9,629 nucleotides of DNA from Clostridiales bacterium (lineage in GTDB: Bacteria > Bacillota > Clostridia > Oscillospirales > CAG-272), in contig JAGZAC010000049.1 in the NCBI GenBank assembly GCA_018370615.1, positions 1-9,629 on the forward strand, in the 5' to 3' direction. This document shows, one piece after another, positions 1 to 6,048 of the stretch (position 1 is the first letter of the stretch; every line of letters starts with the position of its first letter). Both the position numbers and the translations under genes were made by a program. The notes under the pieces were generated by a model. The model worked only from the letters and a program-made list of their open reading frames with translations, did no database searches and was not told the origin of the DNA.

Positions 1-658
1 CCCCGCTCTCTGTGTCCTCCTGCTGCCCTGCTGCATCCTTGTCGCTCTCATATGTTGTCATTTTCTCAACGGTTTCTGCATCGACTGTTCCAACCTTGTT
101 TCCGTCTGCATCGTATGTGTAAGTGACGTCGCTGATTGTATTGCCGTCCTCAAAAGTACACTTGCGCGTCAGCTTGCCTGCCTCGTCGTAATATTCCTTT
201 TCGGCGTATTCTACTCCGTCTACATAGGTTTTTGTGGTTTTCTTCTGAAGAGTGGTAAGATCCTCATAGTAATCGTATTCAATCGATTCTATAAGGGTAT
301 CCCCTTCCTCTTTTATGTATTTTGTGGGGTTTTTCAGCTCGTTGTGATAGGTTTGTTCATATCCCGTTTGCTGGTTGTCCCCATCAAAATAGATGATACA
401 GGTATAATCATCCATGTACACATAATCAGTGCTGCCCTGCAGCACGTCGTTTTCATAATACAAAATCTGGGAAACTTGTCCGTCCTCGTTGTATTTATAT
501 TCCACGTTTTCATGCATAGTTTCTTCTGTGGGCGCCTCTGTGTCGGCAGCAGAGGGGGCGTCCAATATGTCTGTAAAAAGAAAAACGGCGCAAACGATGG
601 CAGCCGCAATCAGCAATACGGCCACAATGATTAAAAGGATCATTGTGCTTTTTTTCAT
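1..658 (-). CDS. Membrane-anchored protein with YD-like repeats (3' end outside window)
   Basis: I do not recognise a named family. The visible part is 219 codons from an ATG at 658-656; the C-terminus lies beyond position 1. Residues 1-4 are MKKS, followed by one hydrophobic helix at about 5-28 with no lipobox, so it reads as a signal anchor. A linker rich in A, P, T and E (about 33-48) leads to an acidic domain with repeated Y-x-Y, YYEN, YVDG, YYDE-AGKLT and YTYDADGNKV units. These resemble the short tyrosine/aspartate beta-strand repeats of RHS/YD or YwqK-like proteins, so the bulk is probably an extracellular beta-rich domain; this is inference. A strong ribosome site (GGAAGGAAG) precedes the start, and a consensus promoter lies about 48 bases upstream. 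It is divergent from mazF with a gap of about 285 bases and appears to be the first gene of its transcript. Function unknown. Confidence 0.85.
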   Translation of the reverse strand, partial: MKKSTMILLIIVAVLLIAAAIVCAVFLFTDILDAPSAADTEAPTEETMHENVEYKYNEDGQVSQILYYENDVLQGSTDYVYMDDYTCIIYFDGDNQQTGYEQTYHNELKNPTKYIKEEGDTLIESIEYDYYEDLTTLQKKTTKTYVDGVEYAEKEYYDEAGKLTRKCTFEDGNTISDVTYTYDADGNKVGTVDAETVEKMTTYESDKDAAGQQEDTESG

Positions 659-705
659 TTTGAACTTCCTTCCTCTCCCAGCAGCACTGTAGAATCATCA
701 AAATT

Positions 706-734
706 ATTATAACTTGTCCCCCTCTTTTTGTCAA
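706..734 (-). promoter_or_regulatory. Perfect SigA-type promoter of the YD-like membrane protein gene
   Basis: On the minus strand TTGACA (734-729) is followed by a 17-base spacer and TATAAT (711-706), matching the housekeeping sigma consensus at all twelve positions with ideal spacing. The predicted transcript start is near 699, giving a leader of about 40 bases with a good ribosome site before the ATG at 658. It points away from mazF. Confidence 0.88.
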
Positions 735-924
735 TATCGGACCGGCCATGCACCCACGGAGATTTATGGGAATATGATGATATCGGGGCACGAGAAAATA
801 CGGAAGAATGGCAGACCGCACTGTAATTTTCTTATTTTGGAAACTAGCAGAATTTTTTCTCCGTTTTATGATTAAAACTGTGCCCTTTGCGGAAATACTA
901 AAAACAGAAATACAAGGAAGTTTA

Positions 925-945
925 TGATAACGGAGAGTGATAACG
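925..945 (+). repeat. Direct repeat TGATAACG x2 over the mazF start region
   Basis: TGATAACG occurs at 925-932 and again at 938-945, separated by GAGAG, giving a 13-bp period. The second copy ends on the first base of the GTG start, and the intervening GAGAG is part of the ribosome site. It could be an operator or a binding site on the mRNA, or chance; nothing in the sequence decides this. Confidence 0.45.
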
Positions 946-1337
946 TGACAGTCAAACGCGGGGATATATATTATGCGGATCTCAGCCCGGTGGTGGGAAG
1001 CGAGCAGGGTGGGCTGCGCCCTGTTCTGATCGTGCAGAATGATGTGGGAAACAAGTACAGTCCCACGGTAATAGCCGCCGCGATTACCAGCAAGCTGGGC
1101 AAAACCCGGCTGCCTACCCACATCGACGTATATGCGGAAAAGGTTGGTCTGCAGCGGGATTCTGTCGTGCTGTTAGAGCAGATCCGCACCATAGACAAGC
1201 GTAGGCTGAAGGAAAAAATGGGTCATTTGGATGATCATATGATGCAGGCCGTAGATGAAGCCATCTCCGTCAGTTTTGGACTGAATGTCAACAATGGCAT
1301 AGGGGCTGATACTGCGCCTGTGGAAATTACAGGCTGA
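945..1337 (+). CDS. ndoA: MazF/EndoA-type endoribonuclease toxin
   Basis: Type II toxin of the MazF/PemK family, a sequence-specific mRNA interferase; the closely related B. subtilis EndoA cuts at UACAU. I chose the GTG at 945 over the in-frame ATG at 924. From GTG the protein reads MTVKRGDIYYADLSPVVGSE and lines up without gaps with B. subtilis NdoA, placing the catalytic Arg at residue 25 and Thr at 48. GTG also has a GGAGAG ribosome site seven bases upstream. ATG would add seven residues and has an AAGGA site. Other family blocks are GLRPVLIVQND (23-33), LPTH, RDSVVLLEQIRTIDK and HLDDHMMQAVDEA. The protein is 130 aa, about 14 longer than B. subtilis NdoA, through a C-terminal tail. No MazE-like gene precedes it; the upstream neighbour is divergent. 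It ends at a terminator shared with the convergent lipoprotein gene, so it seems monocistronic. Confidence 0.95.
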   Translation: MTVKRGDIYYADLSPVVGSEQGGLRPVLIVQNDVGNKYSPTVIAAAITSKLGKTRLPTHIDVYAEKVGLQRDSVVLLEQIRTIDKRRLKEKMGHLDDHMMQAVDEAISVSFGLNVNNGIGADTAPVEITG

Positions 1338-1352
1338 ATTTTGCCTGAAAAA

Positions 1353-1388
1353 CTCCCGCTGCACTTTTTGCTGCAGCGGGGGTTTTTA
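1353..1388. terminator. Bidirectional intrinsic terminator between mazF and the lipoprotein gene
   Basis: CCCGCTGCA (1355-1363) pairs perfectly with TGCAGCGGG (1372-1380) around an eight-base loop, and the pairing may extend outward by two. On the plus strand it is followed by TTTTT (1383-1387), ending mazF. On the minus strand it is followed by the complement of 1346-1352, also a T run, ending the lipoprotein gene. The lipoprotein stop codon (1388-1386) overlaps the plus-strand T run, so the two genes converge very tightly. Confidence 0.9.
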
Positions 1389-1934
1389 TGCGTCCGTTTG
1401 TACAAAAGATGTGATAGCGAAGGATATGTCTCTGCCGTCCACGGTGGCAGTGAAGCTTGTAGGGATTCCCTCAGCATCTGTGGTAATCTCCCAAACATCC
1501 TGGCCGTTGGAAAGCCGAATGACAGTTTTTCCCTCTTCTCCCTTTTCAATTTCTGTGATGTCCTCTTCTTTCAGAGCAAACAAATCTGCCGGGGCAAACA
1601 AATTTCCGGCTGCCTCTTTTGTGAGCTGAATTTCCACCGTATCGTAAACGGCGAAAACGTCTTCTCCCCGTAGGCGAAAGACCATGCCCGCAAGCTCTTC
1701 CGGCGCTGCATAGGTCACCGTAATATCCCGCATGCCTGCGTCGTCCCGCCGACCTAGGGAGAGTGTTGCCGTATAGGTGCCGCCTTCGCTTTGTATCTCT
1801 CCGCTGATTTCTGCCGGACCCTCCTGATACCAAAGCACTGCATCGTTTTTCGCACCGCTGCCGCAGCCCCCCAGAAATAGCACACTCAGTAGCAAAACCG
1901 AAAACCGGCAAATCCACTTTTGCAAAACAAACAC
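1386..1934 (-). CDS. Predicted surface lipoprotein of unknown function
   Basis: Up to 182 aa. It has a short basic n-region (QKWICR), a hydrophobic stretch (SVLLLSVLF) and a lipobox LGGC with Cys at residue 24, followed by GSGAKN, so it should be lipid-anchored outside the membrane. The mature part (about 158 aa) is predicted to be mostly beta strands and acidic, with segments such as DITVTYAAPEELAG, EIQLTKEA and GIPTSFTATVDGRD. The strand pattern and the TYAAP segment recall LolA/LppX-type lipid-binding lipoproteins, a weak inference. The longest frame starts at GTG 1934, but that codon is the last base of a 16-bp hairpin stem and has no room for a ribosome site. TTG at 1925-1923 has a GGGGGTG site six bases upstream and still leaves a complete signal peptide (179 aa), so it may be the true start. 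The same-strand upstream gene stops 56 bases away. No independent promoter was found. Confidence 0.85.
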   Translation of the reverse strand: MFVLQKWICRFSVLLLSVLFLGGCGSGAKNDAVLWYQEGPAEISGEIQSEGGTYTATLSLGRRDDAGMRDITVTYAAPEELAGMVFRLRGEDVFAVYDTVEIQLTKEAAGNLFAPADLFALKEEDITEIEKGEEGKTVIRLSNGQDVWEITTDAEGIPTSFTATVDGRDISFAITSFVQTDA

Positions 1935-1969
1935 CCCCGCATATATTCCTAATGGAATATATGCGGGGG
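1934..1969 (-). terminator. Perfect 16-bp hairpin, probable terminator of the upstream membrane protein gene
   Basis: CCCCCGCATATATTCC (1934-1949) and GGAATATATGCGGGGG (1954-1969) are exact reverse complements around the loop TAAT. On the minus strand the stem begins 21 bases after the stop at 1991 and is followed by TGTTTGTTTTG, a broken T tract, so an intrinsic terminator is the most likely role. No T run follows on the plus strand. The 3' arm also holds the only good ribosome-site candidate of the next gene, so it could additionally limit translation. Confidence 0.75.
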
Positions 1970-1990
1970 CAGGATGTCGTTAGAACAGAA

Positions 1991-2554
1991 TCAATAGTGG
2001 AGAGTGTCCACGGAAACGGTGTTCTCTTTATTGTATTTTTCAAAAATTTTCAGCGCTTTGTTGGTGCACTGGAAGAGGATTCTGTGCTTTTCTCCCCCTT
2101 CGTCAAATACGGCAAAGTATACATCTTCCTTTTGCTTTACGCTTTTGCGGAAGTCATAGGTCTTTGCAATAGAAGGGAATTTATCTGTGTACTCGCTGGT
2201 ATAGGGAGCAATTAGCTCCATGTCCTTGATTTTCTTTTCCAAAACAAGCTTCCGCTTCTTCCCGCCATAAATTTTGGAAAACTGCAGATCGCCGGATGCA
2301 GTGGTGTACTCGTACTCAATATTGACATACGGCCAGGTGAAGTACCAGATGATAACAGCAATTACGATACTGATAGCGCCCAGCCACCAACCCGCAAATA
2401 CCCACATGCATACCACAATTGCAACGTACAGCAGGATAAGTCCGAGCTTTGCCAGAATCAGCGTACCTTCTGTTTTCTTTTTTACAGTAAATTCGGTGTA
2501 ATTGATCGAGTGCGCGGCGCGATCGATTTCTGCGCCGTCATGGTATGTAGCCAT
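1991..2554 (-). CDS. Two-helix membrane protein, DUF6106-like
   Basis: 187 aa from the ATG at 2554-2552 (MATYHDGAEIDRA). ATGs at 2566 and 2575 are in frame; none has a strong ribosome site, the best being AAAGG 13 bases before 2554, so the start is uncertain. A cytoplasmic segment of about 38 residues with NYTEFTVKKK is followed by two adjacent helices (about 40-60 and 63-84: LGLILLYVAIVVCMWVFAG and GAISIVIAVIIWYF). The soluble C-terminal domain begins VNIEYEYTTASGDLQFSKIYGGKKRK and contains IKDMELIAPYTSEY. This layout, with the IEYEYT...GDL...KI..KRK signature, matches my memory of the DUF6106-type proteins of Clostridia, whose C-terminus looks like a bacterial PH-like domain. The role is unknown. 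It is divergent from addB with its own promoter and is followed by a strong hairpin. Confidence 0.85.
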   Translation of the reverse strand: MATYHDGAEIDRAAHSINYTEFTVKKKTEGTLILAKLGLILLYVAIVVCMWVFAGWWLGAISIVIAVIIWYFTWPYVNIEYEYTTASGDLQFSKIYGGKKRKLVLEKKIKDMELIAPYTSEYTDKFPSIAKTYDFRKSVKQKEDVYFAVFDEGGEKHRILFQCTNKALKIFEKYNKENTVSVDTLHY

Positions 2555-2634
2555 TCCATTTACCATGCCTTTCATTAAATTTGTGCAGTGTCCGTATATC
2601 GGGGAACCTTTCACTTTCACAGATTGTAAATAAC

Positions 2635-2663
2635 AGTATAGCATAAAGTGTCCTGTTTTGCAA
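2635..2663 (-). promoter_or_regulatory. Extended -10 promoter of the DUF6106-like gene
   Basis: On the minus strand TTGCAA (2663-2658) is followed by a 17-base spacer and TATACT (2640-2635), with TG one base before the -10 (TGCTATACT), an extended -10 element. The predicted start near 2628 gives a leader of roughly 50-75 bases depending on which ATG is used. The leader shows no riboswitch-like structure that I can identify. Confidence 0.7.
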
Positions 2664-2697
2664 GACAAAACGAAAAAATTATATGACGCTAGGACAG

Positions 2698-2726
2698 TTG
2701 ATTCAGTAAAAAATATAATGTATAAT
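2698..2726 (+). promoter_or_regulatory. SigA-type promoter of the addBA operon
   Basis: TTGATT (2698-2703), a 17-base spacer, then a perfect TATAAT (2721-2726). A second TATAAT at 2714-2719 lacks a matching -35. The run of A and T upstream (about 2665-2686) could act as an UP element. The predicted start near 2733 leaves a leader of about 25 bases carrying GGGAGGAG (2743-2750), six bases before the addB ATG at 2757. Confidence 0.75.
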
Positions 2727-2756
2727 AAAATAAATGCTGGAAGGGAGGAGCGGACC

Positions 2757-5700
2757 ATGACGGAATTTGTGTTCGGACTGGGACCGGGAGAAAAAAGCGC
2801 GTATATACTTCAAAAAATACAGCACTCCCTGGACAGCGGCCGCCGGGTGGTTTTGATTGTGCCGGAGCAGCAGGCGCTGACATGGGACCGCCGGTGTGCA
2901 CAGACACTGCCTCCCCGCGCCATGCTGAAAACGGAGATTGTCAGTTTTACCCGACTTGCGGACAGCGTTTTCCGCCGGTTTGGCGGTGTGGCAAAACACT
3001 ATATCACAGACGCAAAGAAAACGCTAGTCATGTGGAACACTCTCACCTCCCTTCGGGACAACCTGCACATTTATGGGAGAGAGGACCGGGAGGACCGGTA
3101 TATCCCGCTGCTGCTGCGCACGGTCAGTGAGCTGAAGGCATATTCGGTTACGTCGGCTATGCTGGAGGATGGTGCAGGGCAGCTGAAAAATGCGGGGAGA
3201 AGCGAGGCGCTAGAAACAAAGCTGCGGGATATAGCGCTCATCTTCGCTGCTTATGATACCTTGCTCCATGCATCTTACGATGATCCCCAGGAGATTCCCG
3301 ACGCTTTGATACAAACATTGTCCCAGCACAATTATTTTGCAGACTGCGACGTATATGTGGATTCCTTTTATACCCTTACCCCGGGAGAAAAGGGAATCAC
3401 CCAGCAGATTCTGCATCAGGCGGCGGATTTTACCATGACCTTTGCCAGTCCCCTGGAAAAAGCAGATGCCCAAGGGGGAGAGATGCATCTGGAGCATATT
3501 CGGGAGTTTGTCCGAGATATGGCCAGGCTGTGCGCCAGGTGCGGCAGAGAGGTACATACAAAGGAGATTCCCTGTGAGACAGCCGGCCCCCTGGGCGTAC
3601 TTGCCCGCAGTCTGTGGAATCATACGGCCGCGCCATATACGGGTGAGGCCGATAATGTAAAGATTTTTCGCTGCGGGGACATTTATGATGAAGCATATGC
3701 TGCCGGTGGAGTGATACAAAGACTGATACAGGATGGTGCCCGCTACGCTGATATTGCAGTGGTGGCCGCCGATATGGAGACACGCCGGGGAATTACCGAT
3801 ACGATTCTTTCTGATCTTGGAATCCCCGTTTATCTTTCCGGGAAGAAAACGGCAGTGATGCAGCCCGCCGTGCGTCTGTTGCTGACGGCGGCGTCCGTAG
3901 TGGCCGGAGGATGGAGACGGGAGGATATCATTTCCTGTGCAAAGACGGGGCTTACAGGCATCGGTCCCGACTGCTGTGACGCACTGGAGCAGTATGCGGA
4001 AAAATGGCAGATTCGGGGTCGCCGCAGGTTCTGCGACCCGGACGGGTGGAACATGAACCCGGACGGATATACGGAAACTGTCAGCCCCTGGGGCAGAGAA
4101 ATGCTGTCTATGGCAAACCGGGCTAGGGAGCAGATTGCTCCGGTATTGGACGCCTTCGCCGATGCGTTTCCCGGCTCGGCGCAGACGGTTTGCGCCGCTG
4201 CCTATCGGCTGCTGTGTGATTTTGATGTATATACCCAGCTGGAGGCGGAGGCAGAGCGTCTGGAGCAAAAGGGAGATGCGGCCGCTGCCCAGGAAATACG
4301 GCAGGTCTGGGGGGTTTTGTGCGATATACTGGATACAATTGCCGTGGGTGCCGGTGCGGATGAAACATCGGCCGGCCTGCTGGATGCGGCGCGGTTTTAC
4401 GGGCTTGTCCGCCGCACGGCGGAGTCCTGCAGCATTGGGACAATCCCGGATGGAATCGACCGGGTGGTGCTGGGCAGTGCAGACAGCATGCGCTTGGACG
4501 ATGTGGACCATGTAATTTTGCTGGGCGCAGTTTATGGGGAATTCCCCGCGGTGCCATCGGAGGGCGGTTTCTTTGGAGATATGGATAAAGAAACTCTCGC
4601 AGAACTGGGTATTCGTCTTTCTCCCGACACACCAGCGCGGCAGGGGGAAGCGCTGTTCCATTTTTATCGGGCAGCCTGCGCTCCCGCGGCGTCCCTTACG
4701 GTGATGATTCCGTGTGTAGATGGTACCTGGCATCCTTCTTCCGGTGCGGCACGGATTATGCATCTTTTGCCCCAGGCAAAGGTAGTGGATATTACACAGC
4801 CGGATCCCCTGGAGATAGTGTGGTCCAAAAGCGCGGCACGGCGTCTGCTGCCGGTTCTTTTGGATACACCGGCCGGCGGCGTGCTGGAAGAAATGCTGCG
4901 GGAAGAGCGTATCCCCGGCGGCAATTTGTCCGCAGACCGGGACCAGGTCAGCGAGGCTACAGTTCAGGCGTTGTTCGGCGGCACGCTTTCCATGACTCAA
5001 TCCCGTTTGGAAACCTTCGGCGACTGTCCCTTCTCTTATTATTGCAGATATGTGCTGCGACTGGACGAGGGGAGAACGGCGGAGATTCGGCCGGTGGATG
5101 TGGGCAATTTTGTACATAAGATTTTAGAGGAATTTATGGGGGAATCGGTACAGGATGGGTTCCCTCTGCCGCAGGAGATTATTGTCAGCCGTGCAGAGCG
5201 TCTGATTCGGCAATATATCGCATCTGTGAGCCAGGGCGCCGCTGCCGGCCGGCGCACCGAGTATCTTTTCCGCCGGCTTCAGCGGAGCGTAATTTTGTAT
5301 GGACAGTCCCTCAGCGAGGAATTTGCCCAGGCGGAATTTGTACCTTATGCCTTTGAACTTCCGGTGGGCTTTGACGAAACACTTCCGGCATTACAGATTC
5401 CTCTGGACGGCGAAGGCACTATGACGATGCGGGGCATTGTGGACCGATTGGACATATTGCGCCGGGACGGAAAGGTATATGTCCGGGTAGCGGACTATAA
5501 GACGGGAAGCAAAAATTTCTCTTTGCAGGAGGTTCTGTCCGGGCATAACGTACAGTTGCTTTTGTACCTGTTTTCCATTTGTGAAAGCGCCGGCAGCCCT
5601 TTTTATCAGAAGCTTGCTCCTGGTGGAGAGGAGCTTGTGCCGGCAGGGGCGGTATATTTCAGTGCCAGGCCGGGAGACGCTGCCTCCCCTGTCCCCTTGG

Positions 5701-6029
5701 ATGCGGAGACGGCCAGGAAAGAAGCAAAGAAGAATATTTCCCGCCGGGGGATTATCCTTCGGGATGATGCTGTCATTCGTGCTATGGATAAAGACGTATC
5801 CGGCAGATATATTCCGGTAACGGTGAATAAAGACGGAAGCTATTCCAAGCACAGCAGTCTTGCCACCCGTCAGGAGTTTGGGGAGATTTATCGAGGGCTG
5901 ACTGCCGCCCTGCAGAAGGCAGCCGGCCGTATGAAGAGTGGACAGGCCTATTCCAAGCCTGTTCGGCGTGGAAACCGGTTCCCCTGTGACAGCTGTCCTA
6001 TGCGGGCGGTGTGCAGGCATATGGAATAA
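2757..6029 (+). CDS. addB: ATP-dependent helicase/deoxyribonuclease subunit AddB
   Basis: AddB pairs with AddA to process double-strand breaks: the complex unwinds and degrades ends until a Chi-type site, then yields a 3' single strand for RecA. The protein is 1090 aa, slightly shorter than B. subtilis AddB. The start is ATG 2757, six bases after GGGAGGAG; an upstream in-frame ATG at 2658 would overlap the promoter. The N-terminus (EFVFGLGPGEKS) occupies the Walker A position but is degenerate (see findings). VLIVPEQQALTWDRR and KTEIVSFTRLADSVFRRFGG follow as in the family. The middle is the inactive helicase-like region, with VVLGSADSMRLDDVDHVILLGAVYGEFP. The C-terminal RecB-type nuclease has GIVDRLD (893-899), DYKTG with D913 and K915, and Q933 in QLLLYL. 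Cysteines for the 4Fe-4S cluster are C757 (GDCPFSYYC) plus C1077-x2-C1080-x5-C1086 at the very end. Codon use is uniform and no frameshift is seen. Confidence 0.97.
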   Translation: MTEFVFGLGPGEKSAYILQKIQHSLDSGRRVVLIVPEQQALTWDRRCAQTLPPRAMLKTEIVSFTRLADSVFRRFGGVAKHYITDAKKTLVMWNTLTSLRDNLHIYGREDREDRYIPLLLRTVSELKAYSVTSAMLEDGAGQLKNAGRSEALETKLRDIALIFAAYDTLLHASYDDPQEIPDALIQTLSQHNYFADCDVYVDSFYTLTPGEKGITQQILHQAADFTMTFASPLEKADAQGGEMHLEHIREFVRDMARLCARCGREVHTKEIPCETAGPLGVLARSLWNHTAAPYTGEADNVKIFRCGDIYDEAYAAGGVIQRLIQDGARYADIAVVAADMETRRGITDTILSDLGIPVYLSGKKTAVMQPAVRLLLTAASVVAGGWRREDIISCAKTGLTGIGPDCCDALEQYAEKWQIRGRRRFCDPDGWNMNPDGYTETVSPWGREMLSMANRAREQIAPVLDAFADAFPGSAQTVCAAAYRLLCDFDVYTQLEAEAERLEQKGDAAAAQEIRQVWGVLCDILDTIAVGAGADETSAGLLDAARFYGLVRRTAESCSIGTIPDGIDRVVLGSADSMRLDDVDHVILLGAVYGEFPAVPSEGGFFGDMDKETLAELGIRLSPDTPARQGEALFHFYRAACAPAASLTVMIPCVDGTWHPSSGAARIMHLLPQAKVVDITQPDPLEIVWSKSAARRLLPVLLDTPAGGVLEEMLREERIPGGNLSADRDQVSEATVQALFGGTLSMTQSRLETFGDCPFSYYCRYVLRLDEGRTAEIRPVDVGNFVHKILEEFMGESVQDGFPLPQEIIVSRAERLIRQYIASVSQGAAAGRRTEYLFRRLQRSVILYGQSLSEEFAQAEFVPYAFELPVGFDETLPALQIPLDGEGTMTMRGIVDRLDILRRDGKVYVRVADYKTGSKNFSLQEVLSGHNVQLLLYLFSICESAGSPFYQKLAPGGEELVPAGAVYFSARPGDAASPVPLDAETARKEAKKNISRRGIILRDDAVIRAMDKDVSGRYIPVTVNKDGSYSKHSSLATRQEFGEIYRGLTAALQKAAGRMKSGQAYSKPVRRGNRFPCDSCPMRAVCRHME

Positions 6030-6031
6030 AG

Positions 6032-6040
6032 AAAGGAGGG
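6032..6040 (+). promoter_or_regulatory. Ribosome binding site of addA in the 19-bp addB-addA gap
   Basis: AAAGGAGGG lies eight bases before the addA ATG and just after the addB stop (6027-6029). There is no room for a terminator or promoter in the gap, so addA is co-transcribed with addB and translated from its own strong site. Confidence 0.85.
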
Positions 6041-6048
6041 AAGATAAA

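Noticed and set aside
867..872. TATGAT as a -10 element for mazF
   Set aside because: No acceptable -35 at 16-18 bases upstream; TTGGAA at 837 is 24 bases away. The mazF promoter was left unassigned.
774..875. 33-codon plus-strand frame upstream of mazF as a possible antitoxin
   Set aside because: Too short for a MazE protein, no ribosome site, ends about 70 bases before mazF, and the sequence does not look like a DNA-binding or antitoxin peptide.
892..913. Repeated GAAATAC in the mazF leader
   Set aside because: Seven bases in AT-rich DNA, readily expected by chance; no further copies or symmetry.
510..1121. Open frame of 203 codons on the minus strand spanning the divergent gap and the 5' part of mazF
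   Set aside because: It is antisense to mazF and out of frame with the membrane protein gene, is rich in Arg, His and Cys, resembles no family, and has no ribosome site.
2658..2756. Upstream in-frame ATG that would extend AddB by 33 residues
   Set aside because: It overlaps the predicted addB promoter, lacks a ribosome site, and the ATG at 2757 has an ideal one and matches the family N-terminus.
3210..5117. Long (635-codon) minus-strand frame inside addB
   Set aside because: AddB on the plus strand is unmistakable. The antisense frame is a by-product of GC-biased codon use, with low-complexity Arg/His/Pro/Cys composition and no recognisable domain.
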